NCBI RefSeq assembly: GCF_000374565.1
Contig: NZ_KB894697.1
Coordinates: 1 to 64,000 of the forward strand
From: Siminovitchia fordii DSM 16014 = CIP 108821
GTDB lineage: Bacteria; Bacillota; Bacilli; Bacillales; Bacillaceae_C
Direction: 5' to 3'
DNA length: 64,000 nt
Part shown: positions 1 through 11,622 of the stretch, piece by piece
How positions within the stretch are numbered: the stretch's first letter is position 1
Layout of the letters: each line of letters starts with the position of its first letter
Translations under genes and position numbers: made by a program
The notes under the pieces: generated by a model
Database searches by the model: none
Told to the model about the DNA's origin: nothing
What the model saw: the letters and a program-made list of their open reading frames with translations, nothing else

Positions 1-96
1 TCCAGAGAGCAAGCTCTCTTTCATCCGCTCGACTTGCATGTATTAGGCACGCCGCCAGCGTTCGTCCTGAGCCAGGATCAAACTCTCGTATAAGAA
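1..96 (-). rRNA. rrs: 16S ribosomal RNA, 5' end only (cut by window edge)
   Basis: Read on the minus strand, the segment contains the universal 16S start around AGAGTTTGATCCTGGCTCAG, followed by the conserved ACGAACGCTGGCGGC block and the start of variable region V1. Only about the first 95 bases are inside the window; the rest of the operon continues off the left edge. The 5' boundary is approximate because the mature end was placed by similarity to other Bacillus 16S genes. An rRNA operon directly downstream of gyrA is the arrangement of rrnO in B. subtilis. Confidence 0.97.
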
Positions 97-257
97 GTTT
101 GTCAGCTCAAAAGCTGGCAATGGATATTATCCATTGTTTTAATCAAAATTATTGACGTTTCGTTTCGTTCAGTTTTCAAAGATCAAACTTACTTCTGTTT
201 CACTGTCGTTCTCTTGAGCGACTTTTATATCATATCAAACTATCGAAAAGGTGTCAA
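97..257 (-). promoter_or_regulatory. rRNA operon promoter and leader
   Basis: On the minus strand there is a consensus -35 TTGACA (252-257), a 17-bp spacer and a -10 TATGAT (229-234). The transcribed leader down to about 97 includes the TGATCTTTGAAAAC stretch typical of Bacillus rRNA leaders and a small AGCT/AGCT hairpin near 102-118. The perfect -35 and optimal spacing fit a strong rRNA promoter. The 258-362 gap towards the gyrA terminator is AT-rich and I see no gene in it. Confidence 0.85.
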
Positions 258-362
258 CTGTTTTTTTGAAAAAGTATTTTTTTGAAGACAACCTGTTTGG
301 ACAGCGATTAATAATATATCACCTTTTATTGGTTCTGGCAATGCTTTTTAAAAACTTTTTTT

Positions 363-400
363 GCAAAAAAAAAGAAGCGCCGATTATCTCGGCTCTTCTT
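363..400 (-). terminator. Intrinsic terminator after gyrA
   Basis: On the minus strand a stem of AAGAAGAGCCGA with TCGGC-GCTTCTT is followed by a run of nine T. It sits immediately after the gyrA stop codon and separates gyrA from the rRNA promoter. Confidence 0.85.
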
Positions 401-404
401 AATT

Positions 405-2900
405 CTATGATTCATATAATTCTTCGCCTGTGATTTCCTCGTCACTAGGGGTAGTTGAAATTTCTTCGATACCTTCAGTTTTTTCTACTTTTGCCACAGT
501 GGCGACAGATTCTTCTTCGTCCAGCCTGATCAAAATAACACCTTGAGTATTCCGGCCAAGGACCGAAATGTCTGCAACATCCATTCTGATAAGCACACCG
601 CCTGCGGTAATAAGCATGAGATCTTCATCGCCCTTCACCGTTTCAAGGGCAACCACTGTTCCTGTTTTTTCTGTAATATGACATGTGATGATCCCTTTTC
701 CGCCTCGAGACTGAATTCTATAGTCTGCGGCAGGTGTTCGTTTTCCATAACCATTTTTTGTTACAACGAGGACATCATGATCCTCTTCAAGGATTTCCAT
801 GCCAATGACTTCATCCTCATCCGATAAATTGATGCCTTTTACTCCTGTAGCCGTTCTTCCCATTGAGCGTACATCTTTTTCATGGAAACGGATAAGAAGG
901 CCATTCTTTGTTCCTATCACGATATTTTTACTGTTGTCCGTCAATTTAACCGAGATCAACTCGTCATGTTCCCTGAGATTAAGGGCGATTAATCCATTCG
1001 TTCTAATATTGGCAAATGCCGAAACTGGCGTCCGCTTTACCACGCCCTGCTTTGTTGCAAAGAACAAATACCAATCTTCAAGAAATTCTTCGACACATAT
1101 AATTGTATTGATCCATTCGCCTTTTTCTATACCAAGCAAGTTAATGATTGGCAGCCCTTTGGCAGTTCTGCTGAATTCAGGAATCTCATATCCTTTTGTC
1201 CGATACACTTTCCCTTTGTTCGTAAAAAATAAAATCGTATCGTGGGTCGATGTTGTGATCAAATGCTCAACAAAATCATCTTCATTCGTCCCCATTCCCT
1301 GTACGCCGCGGCCGCCGCGTCTTTGGCTCCTATATGTTGAGATCGGAAGCCGTTTAATATAGCCGTTATGCGTAAGCGTGACAACGATGTTTTCTCTTGG
1401 GATTAGGTCTTCGTCTTCCAAATGGCCGACTCCGCCGGAAACAATTTCAGTACGGCGGCCATCGTCAAAGCGCTCTTTGATTTCAAGAAGCTCTTCTCTG
1501 ATAATTTCAAGAATTTTTTCCTCTTCAGCCAAAATTGCCTTCAGCTCGGTAATCAACTTCATAAGGTTCTGATATTCTTCTTCAATCTTTTCTCTTTCCA
1601 GTCCGGTCAAGCGCTGGAGTCTCATATCGAGAATAGCTTGGGCCTGTTTCTCACTCAGGCTGAATTGTTCCATCAATCCAGCTCTTGCGATATCTGTAGT
1701 CTTTGATCCTCTGATCAGACTGATGATCGCATCAATATGGTCCAAAGCGATCCGGAGACCTTCAAGAATATGAGCACGAGCTTCAGCCTTGCGCAGTTCG
1801 TATTCCGTCCGCCTTCTGATGATGACTTTCTGATGTTCCAAATAGTAGTAAAGGCATTGTTTTAAATTTAAAACCTTTGGCTGGCCATCCACTAGTGCAA
1901 GCATATTGATACCGAAGGTCGTTTGAAGGGCAGTCATTTTATACAAGTTGTTTAAAATGACATTGGCATTTGCATCCCTGCGAATTTCCATGACTATCCG
2001 CATTCCCACACGATCCGACTCGTCTCGGAGCTCAGTGATTCCATCGAGCTTTTTCTCACGCACAAGTTCGGCTATCCGTTCAATTAATCTTGCTTTATTA
2101 ACTTGGTAAGGGAGTTCATTAACAATGATTGTCTCCCTTCCGTTCGCTTTTGTTTCAATTTCAACTTTACCGCGCATTATGATGGATCCGCGACCTGTTT
2201 CATAAGCTCTCCTGATCCCGCTTCTGCCGACAATCAAGCCAGCAGTCGGAAAATCAGGCCCATGAATATGCTCCATCAATTCCTGAATGGTGATATCAGG
2301 ATCCTTACTCAAAGAAATGATGGCATCTATGACTTCCCCAAGCTGGTGAGGGGGGATATTTGTAGCCATTCCAACAGCGATTCCCGACGTACCATTGACA
2401 AGCAAGTTTGGAAAACGCGAAGGCAATACAGCAGGTTCTTTTTCCGATCCATCATAGTTATCTTTGTAATCAATCGTATCCTTATTCAGGTCTCTTACAA
2501 GCTCCATCGAGATTTTTGACATTCTCGCTTCGGTGTACCGCATGGCGGCCGCCGAGTCGCCGTCAATCGAACCGAAGTTACCGTGCCCGTCCACAAGCAT
2601 ATACCGGTAGCTAAAATCTTGAGCCATCCGGACCATTGTTTCATAAACGGCCGAGTCACCGTGTGGATGATACTTCCCGATTACCTCACCGACTATCCTT
2701 GCCGATTTTTTATATGCTTTTTCACTCGTCATTCCAAGATCATTCATTGCATATAAAATCCGGCGATGAACCGGTTTTAAACCGTCCCGGACATCGGGAA
2801 GGGCGCGAGAAACGATGACACTCATCGCATAGTCAAGGAACGATGAACGCATCTCCTGGCTTAAATTAATTTCCTTTACGTTATCAGGCTTGTCTGTCAT
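405..2900 (-). CDS. gyrA: DNA gyrase subunit A
   Basis: GyrA is the DNA breakage-reunion subunit of the A2B2 gyrase, which introduces negative supercoils. The 831-residue protein starts with the usual breakage-reunion domain. The catalytic tyrosine lies in AMRYTEARM (Tyr122), and the quinolone-determining stretch [10 protein letters not shown] keeps wild-type Ser83 and Glu87. The GyrA-box QRRGGRG lies near residue 530, followed by a six-bladed C-terminal beta-pinwheel and an acidic tail of about 30 residues. It lies downstream of gyrB, but an intrinsic terminator separates them, so it may have its own promoter or depend on read-through. Length is close to the 821 residues of B. subtilis GyrA. 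Confidence 0.98.
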   Translation of the reverse strand: MTDKPDNVKEINLSQEMRSSFLDYAMSVIVSRALPDVRDGLKPVHRRILYAMNDLGMTSEKAYKKSARIVGEVIGKYHPHGDSAVYETMVRMAQDFSYRYMLVDGHGNFGSIDGDSAAAMRYTEARMSKISMELVRDLNKDTIDYKDNYDGSEKEPAVLPSRFPNLLVNGTSGIAVGMATNIPPHQLGEVIDAIISLSKDPDITIQELMEHIHGPDFPTAGLIVGRSGIRRAYETGRGSIIMRGKVEIETKANGRETIIVNELPYQVNKARLIERIAELVREKKLDGITELRDESDRVGMRIVMEIRRDANANVILNNLYKMTALQTTFGINMLALVDGQPKVLNLKQCLYYYLEHQKVIIRRRTEYELRKAEARAHILEGLRIALDHIDAIISLIRGSKTTDIARAGLMEQFSLSEKQAQAILDMRLQRLTGLEREKIEEEYQNLMKLITELKAILAEEEKILEIIREELLEIKERFDDGRRTEIVSGGVGHLEDEDLIPRENIVVTLTHNGYIKRLPISTYRSQRRGGRGVQGMGTNEDDFVEHLITTSTHDTILFFTNKGKVYRTKGYEIPEFSRTAKGLPIINLLGIEKGEWINTIICVEEFLEDWYLFFATKQGVVKRTPVSAFANIRTNGLIALNLREHDELISVKLTDNSKNIVIGTKNGLLIRFHEKDVRSMGRTATGVKGINLSDEDEVIGMEILEEDHDVLVVTKNGYGKRTPAADYRIQSRGGKGIITCHITEKTGTVVALETVKGDEDLMLITAGGVLIRMDVADISVLGRNTQGVILIRLDEEESVATVAKVEKTEGIEEISTTPSDEEITGEELYES

Positions 2901-2923
2901 AAAAGCTCACAACCTTCCTTCCT

Positions 2924-2971
2924 TAAAAAAGCGAGTGAAGCAGCAATCTATTTTACTGCATCACTTGCTTT
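2924..2971 (-). terminator. Hairpin terminator or attenuator between gyrB and gyrA
   Basis: Minus-strand reading gives a stem of GAAAGCAAGTGATGCAG with CTGCTTCACTCGCTTT, followed by six T. The two arms pair over about 16 positions with two mismatches. It lies between the gyrB stop (2983) and the gyrA start (2900), so it should stop or attenuate gyrB transcripts before gyrA. Confidence 0.7.
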
Positions 2972-2982
2972 CAACCGACTAG

Positions 2983-4938
<1,956 letters not shown>

Positions 4939-4955
4939 CTATTTCATCATGAACC

Positions 4956-5204
4956 TTAACCGTTCATCGGTACGCCGTTTAGCGCTTTTTTCTTTAATGT
5001 GGCAATCGCAATGGGTGAGATATACATGTGGGTGGGGGTAATGACAAGAGACTTAAAGGTGCCGTTTGAAATATTCACTAATTCGGACTCTTTTCTTTCG
5101 AGCAGCTGTTGCATTTCTTTAGAATCCATGACCGTCTGCTTATCTAAAATAGTGATGATTTCACTGGAGCGGATCATCACATCATCCCCCAAATGGACAT
5201 ACAT
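4956..5204 (-). CDS. remB: Extracellular matrix regulator RemB/YaaB-like (DUF370)
   Basis: This 82-residue protein corresponds to yaaB, the gene between recF and gyrB in Bacillus. The family (DUF370) includes RemA and RemB, small DNA-binding proteins that activate biofilm matrix genes in B. subtilis. The sequence begins MYVHLGDDVMIRSSEIITIL and holds the family's compact beta-rich core. The ATG at 5204 is preceded by a purine-rich AGGTGAAC stretch. It ends 41 bases before the chosen gyrB start and follows recF by 11 bases, so it is almost certainly in the same operon. Position and start sequence carry the assignment; function here is inferred from the family. Confidence 0.85.
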   Translation of the reverse strand: MYVHLGDDVMIRSSEIITILDKQTVMDSKEMQQLLERKESELVNISNGTFKSLVITPTHMYISPIAIATLKKKALNGVPMNG

Positions 5205-5215
5205 TGGTGTTCACC

Positions 5216-6334
5216 TCATTGCGCTTTTGTAATGGTCCCGTTTTGCACAAAAAAACTGTCCGCTTCTTTGATCGTCTGATGGTCAATTCCACTTGTCGTT
5301 GTAGTCGTGACAAAAGTCTGGACTTTCCCCTGAATCGTGTTCAGTAAATGCGATTGGCGGTAGTCATCCAGCTCCGAAAGCACATCATCCAATAGAAGAA
5401 TCGGATATTCTCCAATCTCCGAATGTATCAGTTCAATTTCAGCCAATTTTACGGAAAGGGCGGTTGTCCGTTGTTGGCCCTGCGAACCGAACGTATGCAC
5501 ATTACGCCCGTTCACGAGAAAATTTACGTCGTCCCGATGGGGGCCGATTAGACTGATTCCACGGTCAATTTCCCTTTCTCTGATCGATGAAAGTTTTTCT
5601 TCAAATATAGTAATCATTTTGGACGAATCGAAAGTTTCTGATACGTCCAGAGAGGGTTTATATTGAATGCCCAACGTTTCCAACCCGCGGGAAATGCCGG
5701 AATGAATCGGTTCGGCCCACCCTTGCAGCAGATGGATGAATTCGAATCTTTTTTGGATGATTTTGATAGCTATATTAATAAATTGCTCATCTAAAATATC
5801 CAAGAACGTCTGATCTGTCTGCCGTTTTGTCTGCAGCTGCTTCAAATAGTGGTTTCGCTGTTGAAGGACCTTTTGATACTGTCCGATATCATAAAGATAA
5901 ACCGGCGATACTTGGCCAATCTCCATATCAATAAAACGACGCCTTGTTTGAGGGCTCCCTTTGACAAGACGGAGATCTTCAGGCGCGAACATAACGACAT
6001 TCATATTTCCTACATAATGGCTTAATTTTCTCTGTTCAATATGATTGAATTTTGCCTTTTTCCCTTTTTTGGAAATAATTAACTGTAAAGGGACAGATCC
6101 GTTTGTCTTTTGGACCCTACCCTCTATTTTAGCATATTCCTCATCCCAGCGTATCAAATCTTTATCATTGGACGTTCTGTGGGATTTTGCCATTCCCAGC
6201 ACATAGATCGCTTCCATGACATTGGTTTTGCCCTGGGCGTTTTCTCCGACAAATACATTTACTTTATTTTCAAAAGATAGTGAGAGTTGTTTGTAATTCC
6301 GGTAATTTTCCAGTTCCAGCTCTACAATATACAT
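5216..6334 (-). CDS. recF: DNA replication and repair protein RecF
   Basis: RecF is an SMC-like ATPase that loads RecA at single-strand gaps with RecO and RecR. The 372-residue protein shows a Walker A motif GENAQGKTN at residues 30-38, an ABC signature GSQGQQRTT and a Walker [14 protein letters not shown] followed by the D-loop. Length matches the family (about 370). It lies 14 bases downstream of yaaA and 11 upstream of remB, in the conserved origin cluster. Confidence 0.97.
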   Translation of the reverse strand: MYIVELELENYRNYKQLSLSFENKVNVFVGENAQGKTNVMEAIYVLGMAKSHRTSNDKDLIRWDEEYAKIEGRVQKTNGSVPLQLIISKKGKKAKFNHIEQRKLSHYVGNMNVVMFAPEDLRLVKGSPQTRRRFIDMEIGQVSPVYLYDIGQYQKVLQQRNHYLKQLQTKRQTDQTFLDILDEQFINIAIKIIQKRFEFIHLLQGWAEPIHSGISRGLETLGIQYKPSLDVSETFDSSKMITIFEEKLSSIREREIDRGISLIGPHRDDVNFLVNGRNVHTFGSQGQQRTTALSVKLAEIELIHSEIGEYPILLLDDVLSELDDYRQSHLLNTIQGKVQTFVTTTTTSGIDHQTIKEADSFFVQNGTITKAQ

Positions 6335-6348
6335 TAGGTCAACATCCT

Positions 6349-6564
6349 CTAACGGATAACAAGGAAACTTCCAACTCCTATAATTTCAAGCAAATCGCCC
6401 TCTGCAAGTTTCCTTCCTCTTCTCTGCTCCTGCTCTCCATTTACCAGGACTGTATACTCGCTTAAAAACCACTTGGCCATTCCTCCGGATTGGATAAGGT
6501 CTGCAAGTTTTAAAAACTGTCCCAACGTAATGGTATCCGTCTCGATTTTAATTTTCGTTTCCAC
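6349..6564 (-). CDS. yaaA: S4-domain protein YaaA (RlbA)
   Basis: This is a 71-residue protein with a single S4-like RNA-binding fold. The family signature [15 protein letters not shown], then [15 protein letters not shown] and DLLEIIG, are visible across its length. It lies between dnaN and recF, the invariant place of yaaA in Bacilli. The protein is proposed to be ribosome-associated; I infer RNA binding from the S4 fold only. A terminator (6655-6680) lies just upstream on the same strand, so yaaA probably starts its own transcript with recF, remB and gyrB. Confidence 0.92.
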   Translation of the reverse strand: METKIKIETDTITLGQFLKLADLIQSGGMAKWFLSEYTVLVNGEQEQRRGRKLAEGDLLEIIGVGSFLVIR

Positions 6565-6654
6565 ATTCTCACTCTTTTCATATAAAGTAATCTCTTAACT
6601 TTATTTTACTAAAGATTTGCCTGCATGACAAAGTTTAGAAGGGTTCTCAACAGG

Positions 6655-6680
6655 AAAAAACCTGCCGGAGAGGCAGGCTT
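6655..6680 (-). terminator. Intrinsic terminator downstream of dnaN
   Basis: On the minus strand GCCTGCC-TCTCC-GGCAGG is followed by six T. It lies between dnaN and yaaA, downstream of the repeat element at 6742-6962, and would end the dnaA-dnaN transcript. Confidence 0.8.
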
Positions 6681-6741
6681 AAGCAACATATAAAGAAAGT
6701 TTAACTTACTGCGGTATATTTTATCCGAAAATGATTTTTCT

Positions 6742-6962
6742 TTGTCCAGCTCCAGCGACTCCCAAACTATCCTTTCCTCGAAAAACCTTGGTGTGGCTGT
6801 TTATTCGAAAAGTTGCTCAGGGCACTATGATAAGCCAACGTCAACCAAGGCCTATGCTGATCGCTGCCAAAGCCAACTTTGCCTTATATTTTTCGGAGAT
6901 GATCAAAGCGTCTTAGCCATTCTATTCAGTTTGTACGTCGCTAAGCGGGCGCTTGCTCTTTC
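6742..6962. repeat. Dispersed structured repeat, copy A (dnaN 3' region)
   Basis: The segment starts TTGTCCAGCTCCAGCGAC and ends GTCGCTAAGCGGGCGCTTGCTCTTT. These ends (TGTCCAGCTCC and GGGCGCTTGC-TCTTT) are the recurring termini of a repeat found scattered through many Bacillaceae genomes, from memory. AGCGAC and GTCGCT near the two ends are inverted. The element ends within two bases of the dnaN stop codon. Apparent reading frames across it resemble no protein family. Other copies in the window lie at 16073, 17495, 33959 and 38301. Confidence 0.6.
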
Positions 6963-6963
6963 C

Positions 6964-8100
6964 TTAAGCAGTACGAACAGGAAGAATTAACTGTAATATT
7001 GACGGATCTTCTTCTGAGCGGATGATAAACGGCCTCATGGCGCCTGTAAAACTGATCGTAATATCTGTCCCATCTATCGCTCTTAGAGCTTCCATCATGT
7101 ATTTAGCGCTAAACGAAATAGTCAATTCTTCCCCTTGAAGTGATTCAATTGGAATTTCTTCTGAAACATTGCCGATTTCGGGGGTGTTAGATGATATTTC
7201 CAGCATGTTTTCCCCTTGGGAAGCAAGTTTAACAACATTATTTCTTTCTTCTCTTGCCAATAAAGAGGCACGTTCAATTGCATCATTGAATACTTTTCCA
7301 TCAAGAGTGATATTTGTTTTGTAATCGCTAGGGATCAGTCGGGAAGTATCAGGGTAATTTCCTTCCAATCTCCTTGTGAAGAAATGAATATTCTTCGTTT
7401 TAAAAAGTATTTGATTCTCAGTAATCACAATATTAACCGGATGGTCACTGTCATCCAATATTTTACTCAGCTCGAGAAGACTTTTTCCCGGAATGACTGT
7501 TTGGTAGCTGACATCCCCAGGAACATCGATTGGCGATGATTTTTTCGCAAGCCGATGGCTGTCTGTTGCTACACATATAAGATTCCCATCTTCTATTTGC
7601 CAGTTGACACCTGTCAAGATGGGGCGTATTTCTGAGGTGGACACTGCAAAAACAGTTTGTTTAATCATCATTTTCAAAAGATCACCAGGAATTGAAAAGA
7701 CATCTTCTTCTGATATTTGAGGCAGAAGCGGATATTCCGAAGGATCAAAACCGTTCAGGTTGAATTCCGCTTTTCCTGACTTGATAAGTACATGCTGGGT
7801 ATCTTCCGCAAATATTTCCACTGTATCCATTGGAAGTTTCCTGACAATATCCCCGAAAAATCTTGCATTAAGGACGATACTTCCCGTTTGTTTCATTTCA
7901 ATCAGTTGATCGCCATCTTCTTCAACAGGAATGAAAGATTCGATGGATATGTCGGAATCGCTCCCTGTGAATGTGATTCCATTACTGTCTGCAACAATTT
8001 TTATTCCGGTCAAAATGGGTATGGTCGTTCTTGAAGAAACGGCCCTCATGACATGTTGAACACTATTGATCAGCCGATTTCGCTGAATGATAAATTGCAT
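6964..8100 (-). CDS. dnaN: DNA polymerase III beta subunit (sliding clamp)
   Basis: DnaN forms the ring-shaped dimer that tethers replicative polymerase to DNA. It has 378 residues, the family length, organised as three similar clamp domains. Recognisable blocks are MQFIIQRNRLINSVQHVMRAVSSRTTIPILTGI at the start (N-terminal domain), ATDSHRLAKK in the middle domain, and the C-terminal LILPVRT end. It is downstream of dnaA across the incC half of oriC, and probably shares the dnaA promoter. The ATG at 8100 is preceded on the minus strand by GAGGGAAGGAATC. Confidence 0.98.
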   Translation of the reverse strand: MQFIIQRNRLINSVQHVMRAVSSRTTIPILTGIKIVADSNGITFTGSDSDISIESFIPVEEDGDQLIEMKQTGSIVLNARFFGDIVRKLPMDTVEIFAEDTQHVLIKSGKAEFNLNGFDPSEYPLLPQISEEDVFSIPGDLLKMMIKQTVFAVSTSEIRPILTGVNWQIEDGNLICVATDSHRLAKKSSPIDVPGDVSYQTVIPGKSLLELSKILDDSDHPVNIVITENQILFKTKNIHFFTRRLEGNYPDTSRLIPSDYKTNITLDGKVFNDAIERASLLAREERNNVVKLASQGENMLEISSNTPEIGNVSEEIPIESLQGEELTISFSAKYMMEALRAIDGTDITISFTGAMRPFIIRSEEDPSILQLILPVRTA

Positions 8101-8150
8101 GATTCCTTCCCTCGTTTCAGCCTTTATATATTTATCTTTTAAAAATAAAA

Positions 8151-8265
8151 ATAGTAGTAATAGTAGTAGGGGTTGTGGATATGTTGATAAGTATGTGAAT
8201 GAATGAAAATTGCTAGTTATTCACATGTGGACATCGTGTGCAACAAATAGGCTCACTTATACACA
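8151..8265. other. oriC: oriC, dnaA-dnaN half: DnaA boxes and DnaA-trio unwinding element
   Basis: On the minus strand, a DnaA box ATATCCACA (8174-8182) is followed by a short GC tract and then by repeated ACT/ATT triplets (8151-8170). This is the layout of the B. subtilis DnaA-trio element, which guides DnaA onto one strand. An adjoining TTATCAACA box sits at 8182-8190. Two perfect plus-strand boxes are TTATTCACA (8217-8225) and TTATACACA (8257-8265). The following AT-rich tract (8120-8150) would be the strand-opening site. Confidence 0.9.
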
Positions 8266-8274
8266 TCGTCCCCA

Positions 8275-9624
8275 TCATGGATTTTTTAAAGAATTGCGGA
8301 TGCCATTAATAATGTTTTGAAAATCTGTATCTGATTCCATCATTTTTGAAATTTTATCATAGGCGTGAATGACTGTTGTATGGTCCCGCCCTCCAAATTC
8401 CTCCCCGATTTTTGGGAGAGAGAGGTCGGTCAGTTCCCTTGAAAGGAACATGGCAATCTGCCTTGGAAAAGCGATGGATTTTGTCCGCTTTTTCGCTTTA
8501 AAATCTTCCAGTTTGACGTTAAATTCGGCACCGACCGTTTTTTGGATATCTAAAACGGTAATGACCTTCGGTTTCGAACTAGGAATAATATCCTTTAATG
8601 CCTCGGCAGCAAGGTCTGCATTAATATCCTTATTGATCAGCGATGAATAGGCGACAACCCGGATTAAAGCTCCTTCCAGCTCTCTGATATTTGTATCGAT
8701 CTGGTTGGCTATGTATAGCATGGCTTCATTGGGGATGTCCAGGCCGTCCGCTTTTGCCTTTTTCCGTAAAATGGCTATTCTTGTCTCCAAATCAGGAGGT
8801 GTAATATCTGTAATCAAGCCCCATTCAAAGCGTGATCTTAGCCTGTCTTCCAAAGTTGGTATCTCTTTTGGGGGCCTGTCGCTTGAAATAATAATTTGCT
8901 TACTTTCTTCATGTAGGGTGTTGAATGTATGGAAAAATTCTTCCTGTGTTTGTTCTTTTCCGGCTATAAATTGAATATCGTCTATTAAAAGTACATCTAC
9001 ATTTCTATATTTATCCCTAAAATCAACTGCTTTATTATCCCGGATCGAGTTAATGAACTCGTTGGTAAATTTTTCAGAAGATAAATAAACCACTTTTGCC
9101 GACGGATTGTGTTCGAGTACATAATGCCCGATCGCATGTAGTAGATGGGTTTTTCCCAAACCGACGCCTCCATAGATGAAAAGCGGATTATATGCGTTTG
9201 CGGGCGCTTCGGCGACCGCAAGTGACGCTGCATGGGCAAAGCGGTTACCCGCTCCGATGACAAAAGTGTCAAATGTATATTTTGGGTTAAGCATGCTCTG
9301 GTATGTTTCTTCCCTTTTTATTTCCTGGATGACGCTTGGGTTGGGAGCTTGTTCCTTTTTCAGCTCTTCTTCCGCATCAGGAGGAATAATGAACTTAATA
9401 TTTAAGTTCTCTCCGACCAGTTCATATAGAATTTTGGAAATTAAATTTGTATAGCGGCCTTCAAGCCAGTCTCTGGCAAACTCGTTGGGAACAGCGATTG
9501 TCATTGTATCGCCATGGAGTTCATGTGCTTCAGTAGATTTCAACCATGTATCAAAACTTGGTTTACTAATCTTCTTTTCTATCTTTTCAAGCACTTTCTC
9601 CCAAAGATCAGACAGGTTTTCCAA
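8275..9624 (-). CDS. dnaA: Chromosomal replication initiator protein DnaA
   Basis: DnaA is the AAA+ initiator that binds DnaA boxes and opens oriC. The 449-residue protein has domain I (1-85; [18 protein letters not shown]), a short linker, and domain III with Walker [10 protein letters not shown], Walker [10 protein letters not shown] and the arginine-finger/sensor regions. Domain IV carries the DNA-binding signature [15 protein letters not shown]. The start is TTG at 9624, with GGAGGTAAAGTA in front; a TTG start would limit translation. DnaA boxes flank the gene on both sides, implying autoregulation. Confidence 0.98.
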   Translation of the reverse strand: MENLSDLWEKVLEKIEKKISKPSFDTWLKSTEAHELHGDTMTIAVPNEFARDWLEGRYTNLISKILYELVGENLNIKFIIPPDAEEELKKEQAPNPSVIQEIKREETYQSMLNPKYTFDTFVIGAGNRFAHAASLAVAEAPANAYNPLFIYGGVGLGKTHLLHAIGHYVLEHNPSAKVVYLSSEKFTNEFINSIRDNKAVDFRDKYRNVDVLLIDDIQFIAGKEQTQEEFFHTFNTLHEESKQIIISSDRPPKEIPTLEDRLRSRFEWGLITDITPPDLETRIAILRKKAKADGLDIPNEAMLYIANQIDTNIRELEGALIRVVAYSSLINKDINADLAAEALKDIIPSSKPKVITVLDIQKTVGAEFNVKLEDFKAKKRTKSIAFPRQIAMFLSRELTDLSLPKIGEEFGGRDHTTVIHAYDKISKMMESDTDFQNIINGIRNSLKNP

Positions 9625-9687
9625 TACTTTACCTCCTTTGCTTCAACTGATATGGGACATTGGATTTCATTTTGAGGTTCTGGTAAA

Positions 9688-10004
9688 TGTGGAAAAGTAT
9701 ATATATAGTAGAGATAGTCCTTTTCGACAATATCCACCAAATGTGGACAACGCTATTCATAACGAGTGTATAAACAATCCACATGTTATTCACAATCTGT
9801 GGATAACACAATGGATAAGAACGGCTTTCCACAGTAAAAACAATTTTATCATACCAAATAAAGTGTAGGACTGCAATGAACGGAAGGTATTATCCACATT
9901 ATTAAATATTGCCATGAAATAAATTATCAACAACCGCAGAATATGTGAAAAACTTGTCGATAATTGCTGTGAATATGAATAAATGATTTCACAAATAATC
10001 CACA
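9688..10004. other. oriC: oriC, upstream half: DnaA-box cluster before dnaA
   Basis: Perfect DnaA boxes are TTATTCACA (9786-9794, plus), TTATCCACA (9798-9806, minus) and TTATCCACA (9890-9898, plus). One-mismatch boxes lie at 9742-9750 (minus), 9924-9932, 9968-9976 (minus) and 9996-10004; a weaker one starts at 9688. This is the incAB-like half of a bipartite Bacillus oriC and contains the dnaA promoter. No gene lies between 9625 and 10144. The divergent strand switch of all flanking genes occurs here. Confidence 0.9.
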
Positions 10005-10061
10005 AGGGAAAATCAATCGATTTCGATGAAGGGGGACGGCGGAAAAAATAAAAATGAGAGG

Positions 10062-10091
10062 TTGACAATCATTGAATCGCATCTTTATAAT
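10062..10091 (+). promoter_or_regulatory. rpmH promoter
   Basis: A perfect -35 TTGACA (10062-10067), an 18-bp spacer and a perfect -10 TATAAT (10086-10091) lie 53 bases before the rpmH start codon. This is one of the strongest sigma-A promoters visible here. Confidence 0.8.
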
Positions 10092-10144
10092 TAGAAAGAC
10101 TGTCTAACCTGTGATTGTTCAAATCCTCGAGGAGGTGTCATAAA

Positions 10145-10279
10145 TTGAAAAGAACATTCCAACCAAATAGAAGAAAAAGAAGCAAAGTTCACGGCTTCCG
10201 CTCAAGAATGAGTTCAAAAACGGGCCGTAGAGTTTTGGCAGCGCGTCGTCGTAAAGGAAGAAAAGTATTGTCAGCGTAG
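10145..10279 (+). CDS. rpmH: 50S ribosomal protein L34
   Basis: L34 is a short, highly basic large-subunit protein. The 44-codon gene encodes [14 protein letters not shown] followed by a basic tail ending VLSA, the canonical length and sequence. It starts with TTG, 9 bases after GAGGAGGTG. A terminator follows the stop immediately, so most transcripts may be monocistronic, with rnpA served by read-through. It is the first plus-strand gene to the right of oriC. Confidence 0.97.
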   Translation: MKRTFQPNRRKRSKVHGFRSRMSSKTGRRVLAARRRKGRKVLSA

Positions 10280-10312
10280 ACCACTGAAACGTCTCAGTGG
10301 TCTTTTTTCTAA
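10278..10312 (+). terminator. Intrinsic terminator after rpmH
   Basis: GACCACTGA pairs perfectly with TCAGTGGTC around a six-base loop, followed by six T. It begins at the rpmH stop codon and precedes rnpA. Confidence 0.9.
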
Positions 10313-10370
10313 TGAAAATATTTTTTAGGATTAAAAAGTGTTTTTCGCTTTTCTCTGTTGAGGTGGATGT

Positions 10371-10757
10371 ATGAAAAAAGCATTTAGGATCAAGGAAAAT
10401 GCAGAGTTTCAAACAGTATTTAAAAAAGGGAGATCAGTGGCAAACAGGCAGTTTGTCATATATATACTGGAGAAGGAGGGACAGGTCCATTTCAGGATCG
10501 GTCTTTCTGTAAGCAAAAAGATTGGAAATGCGGTTACGAGAAATAGGATCAAACGCTATATCCGCCAAGTGTTTCATGAGTTCGAGGAGCAAGTGAGCCC
10601 TAATAAAGATTTTGTTATCATCGCCAGGAAACCGGCGGCCGAAATGGATTACCATTCAGTAAAAAAAAGCTTGGAACATGTCCTCCGGCTTGGGAAAAGT
10701 CTGAAAAAGACAAAACATGCGAAAAATAAACATGATTTTAATCAACAGGGACAATGA
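10371..10757 (+). CDS. rnpA: Ribonuclease P protein component
   Basis: RnpA is the protein subunit that binds the catalytic RNA of RNase P and helps cleave 5' leaders from tRNA precursors. The 128-residue basic protein shows the family signature [22 protein letters not shown] and then [12 protein letters not shown]. The ATG is preceded by GAGGTGGATGT. The C-terminal 20 residues are lysine/asparagine-rich and longer than the B. subtilis protein (about 116). rpmH and rnpA are adjacent in nearly all bacteria. Confidence 0.96.
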   Translation: MKKAFRIKENAEFQTVFKKGRSVANRQFVIYILEKEGQVHFRIGLSVSKKIGNAVTRNRIKRYIRQVFHEFEEQVSPNKDFVIIARKPAAEMDYHSVKKSLEHVLRLGKSLKKTKHAKNKHDFNQQGQ

Positions 10758-10833
10758 AAAGTGTTAAAATAACCGATAGACCATATCTAACTGCCCGTAC
10801 AGGGTATTTTCATACACAGGGAGGATATGAAGT

Positions 10834-11622
10834 TTGAAAAAAAGAATTCTACTCGTGGCTGCATTGCTCGGATTTGTAGTAATCGCAGCAGGATGCTCGA
10901 CAATCAATGACCCTGTGCCCATCACAGCTGAAAGCACTGGTTTTTGGAGCAAGTATATCGTATATCCTTTATCATGGCTCATCACAAGTACAGCTGAATT
11001 ATTTGGGAACAGCTACGGCTTGGGAATTGTGATTGTTACATTACTGATACGTTTAGCGATCCTGCCACTTATGATCAAACAGACAAAGAACTCAAAAGCG
11101 ATGCAGGTACTGCAGCCCGAAATGCAGAAACTGAGGGAAAAGTACAGTTCAAAAGATGCACAGACACAGCAAAAACTTCAGCAGGAAATGATGCAACTTT
11201 TTCAAAAGCATGGAGTTAACCCGCTTGCAGGTTGTTTTCCACTGCTGATTCAAATGCCGATCCTTATCGGTTTTTACCAAGCGATTATCAGGACAGAAGA
11301 AATTGCCACCCACACATTTCTATGGTTTGACTTGGGTGCACCTGATCCCTTCTACATATTACCAGTCGTTGCAGGGGTTACGACTTTCCTCCAGCAAAAG
11401 CTGATGATGGCAGGTACAGAGGGTGTCAATCCGCAGATGCAGATGATGCTTTACATCATGCCGGTTATGATTATGATTTTTGCAATCAATTTCCCAGCAG
11501 CGCTTTCTTTATACTGGGTAGTCGGTAATATTTTCATGATTGTTCAGACTTATTTTATTAAGCCACCGGTCGTTGAAGGTGAAAAGGCCAATGATGGAAA
11601 GGTGAGGGGAGCTAAAAAGTGA
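10834..11622 (+). CDS. yidC: Membrane protein insertase YidC/SpoIIIJ
   Basis: YidC inserts and folds membrane proteins; the SpoIIIJ paralogue also supports sigma-G activation in the forespore of B. subtilis. The 262-residue protein has a lipoprotein signal ([21 protein letters not shown], Cys21). Five membrane segments follow, with the conserved arginine inside the first ([11 protein letters not shown]) that forms the hydrophilic groove. The start is TTG at 10834, with AGGGAGGATATGAAG upstream. Its stop overlaps the start of jag (GTGA), so the two are translationally coupled. Which paralogue it is cannot be told from this gene alone, but the position matches spoIIIJ. Confidence 0.95.
   Translation: MKKRILLVAALLGFVVIAAGCSTINDPVPITAESTGFWSKYIVYPLSWLITSTAELFGNSYGLGIVIVTLLIRLAILPLMIKQTKNSKAMQVLQPEMQKLREKYSSKDAQTQQKLQQEMMQLFQKHGVNPLAGCFPLLIQMPILIGFYQAIIRTEEIATHTFLWFDLGAPDPFYILPVVAGVTTFLQQKLMMAGTEGVNPQMQMMLYIMPVMIMIFAINFPAALSLYWVVGNIFMIVQTYFIKPPVVEGEKANDGKVRGAKK

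Noticed and set aside
6730-6990. Short plus-strand frames downstream of dnaN as small proteins
   Set aside because: They lie across a dispersed repeat element, have no family resemblance and overlap the dnaN end antisense.
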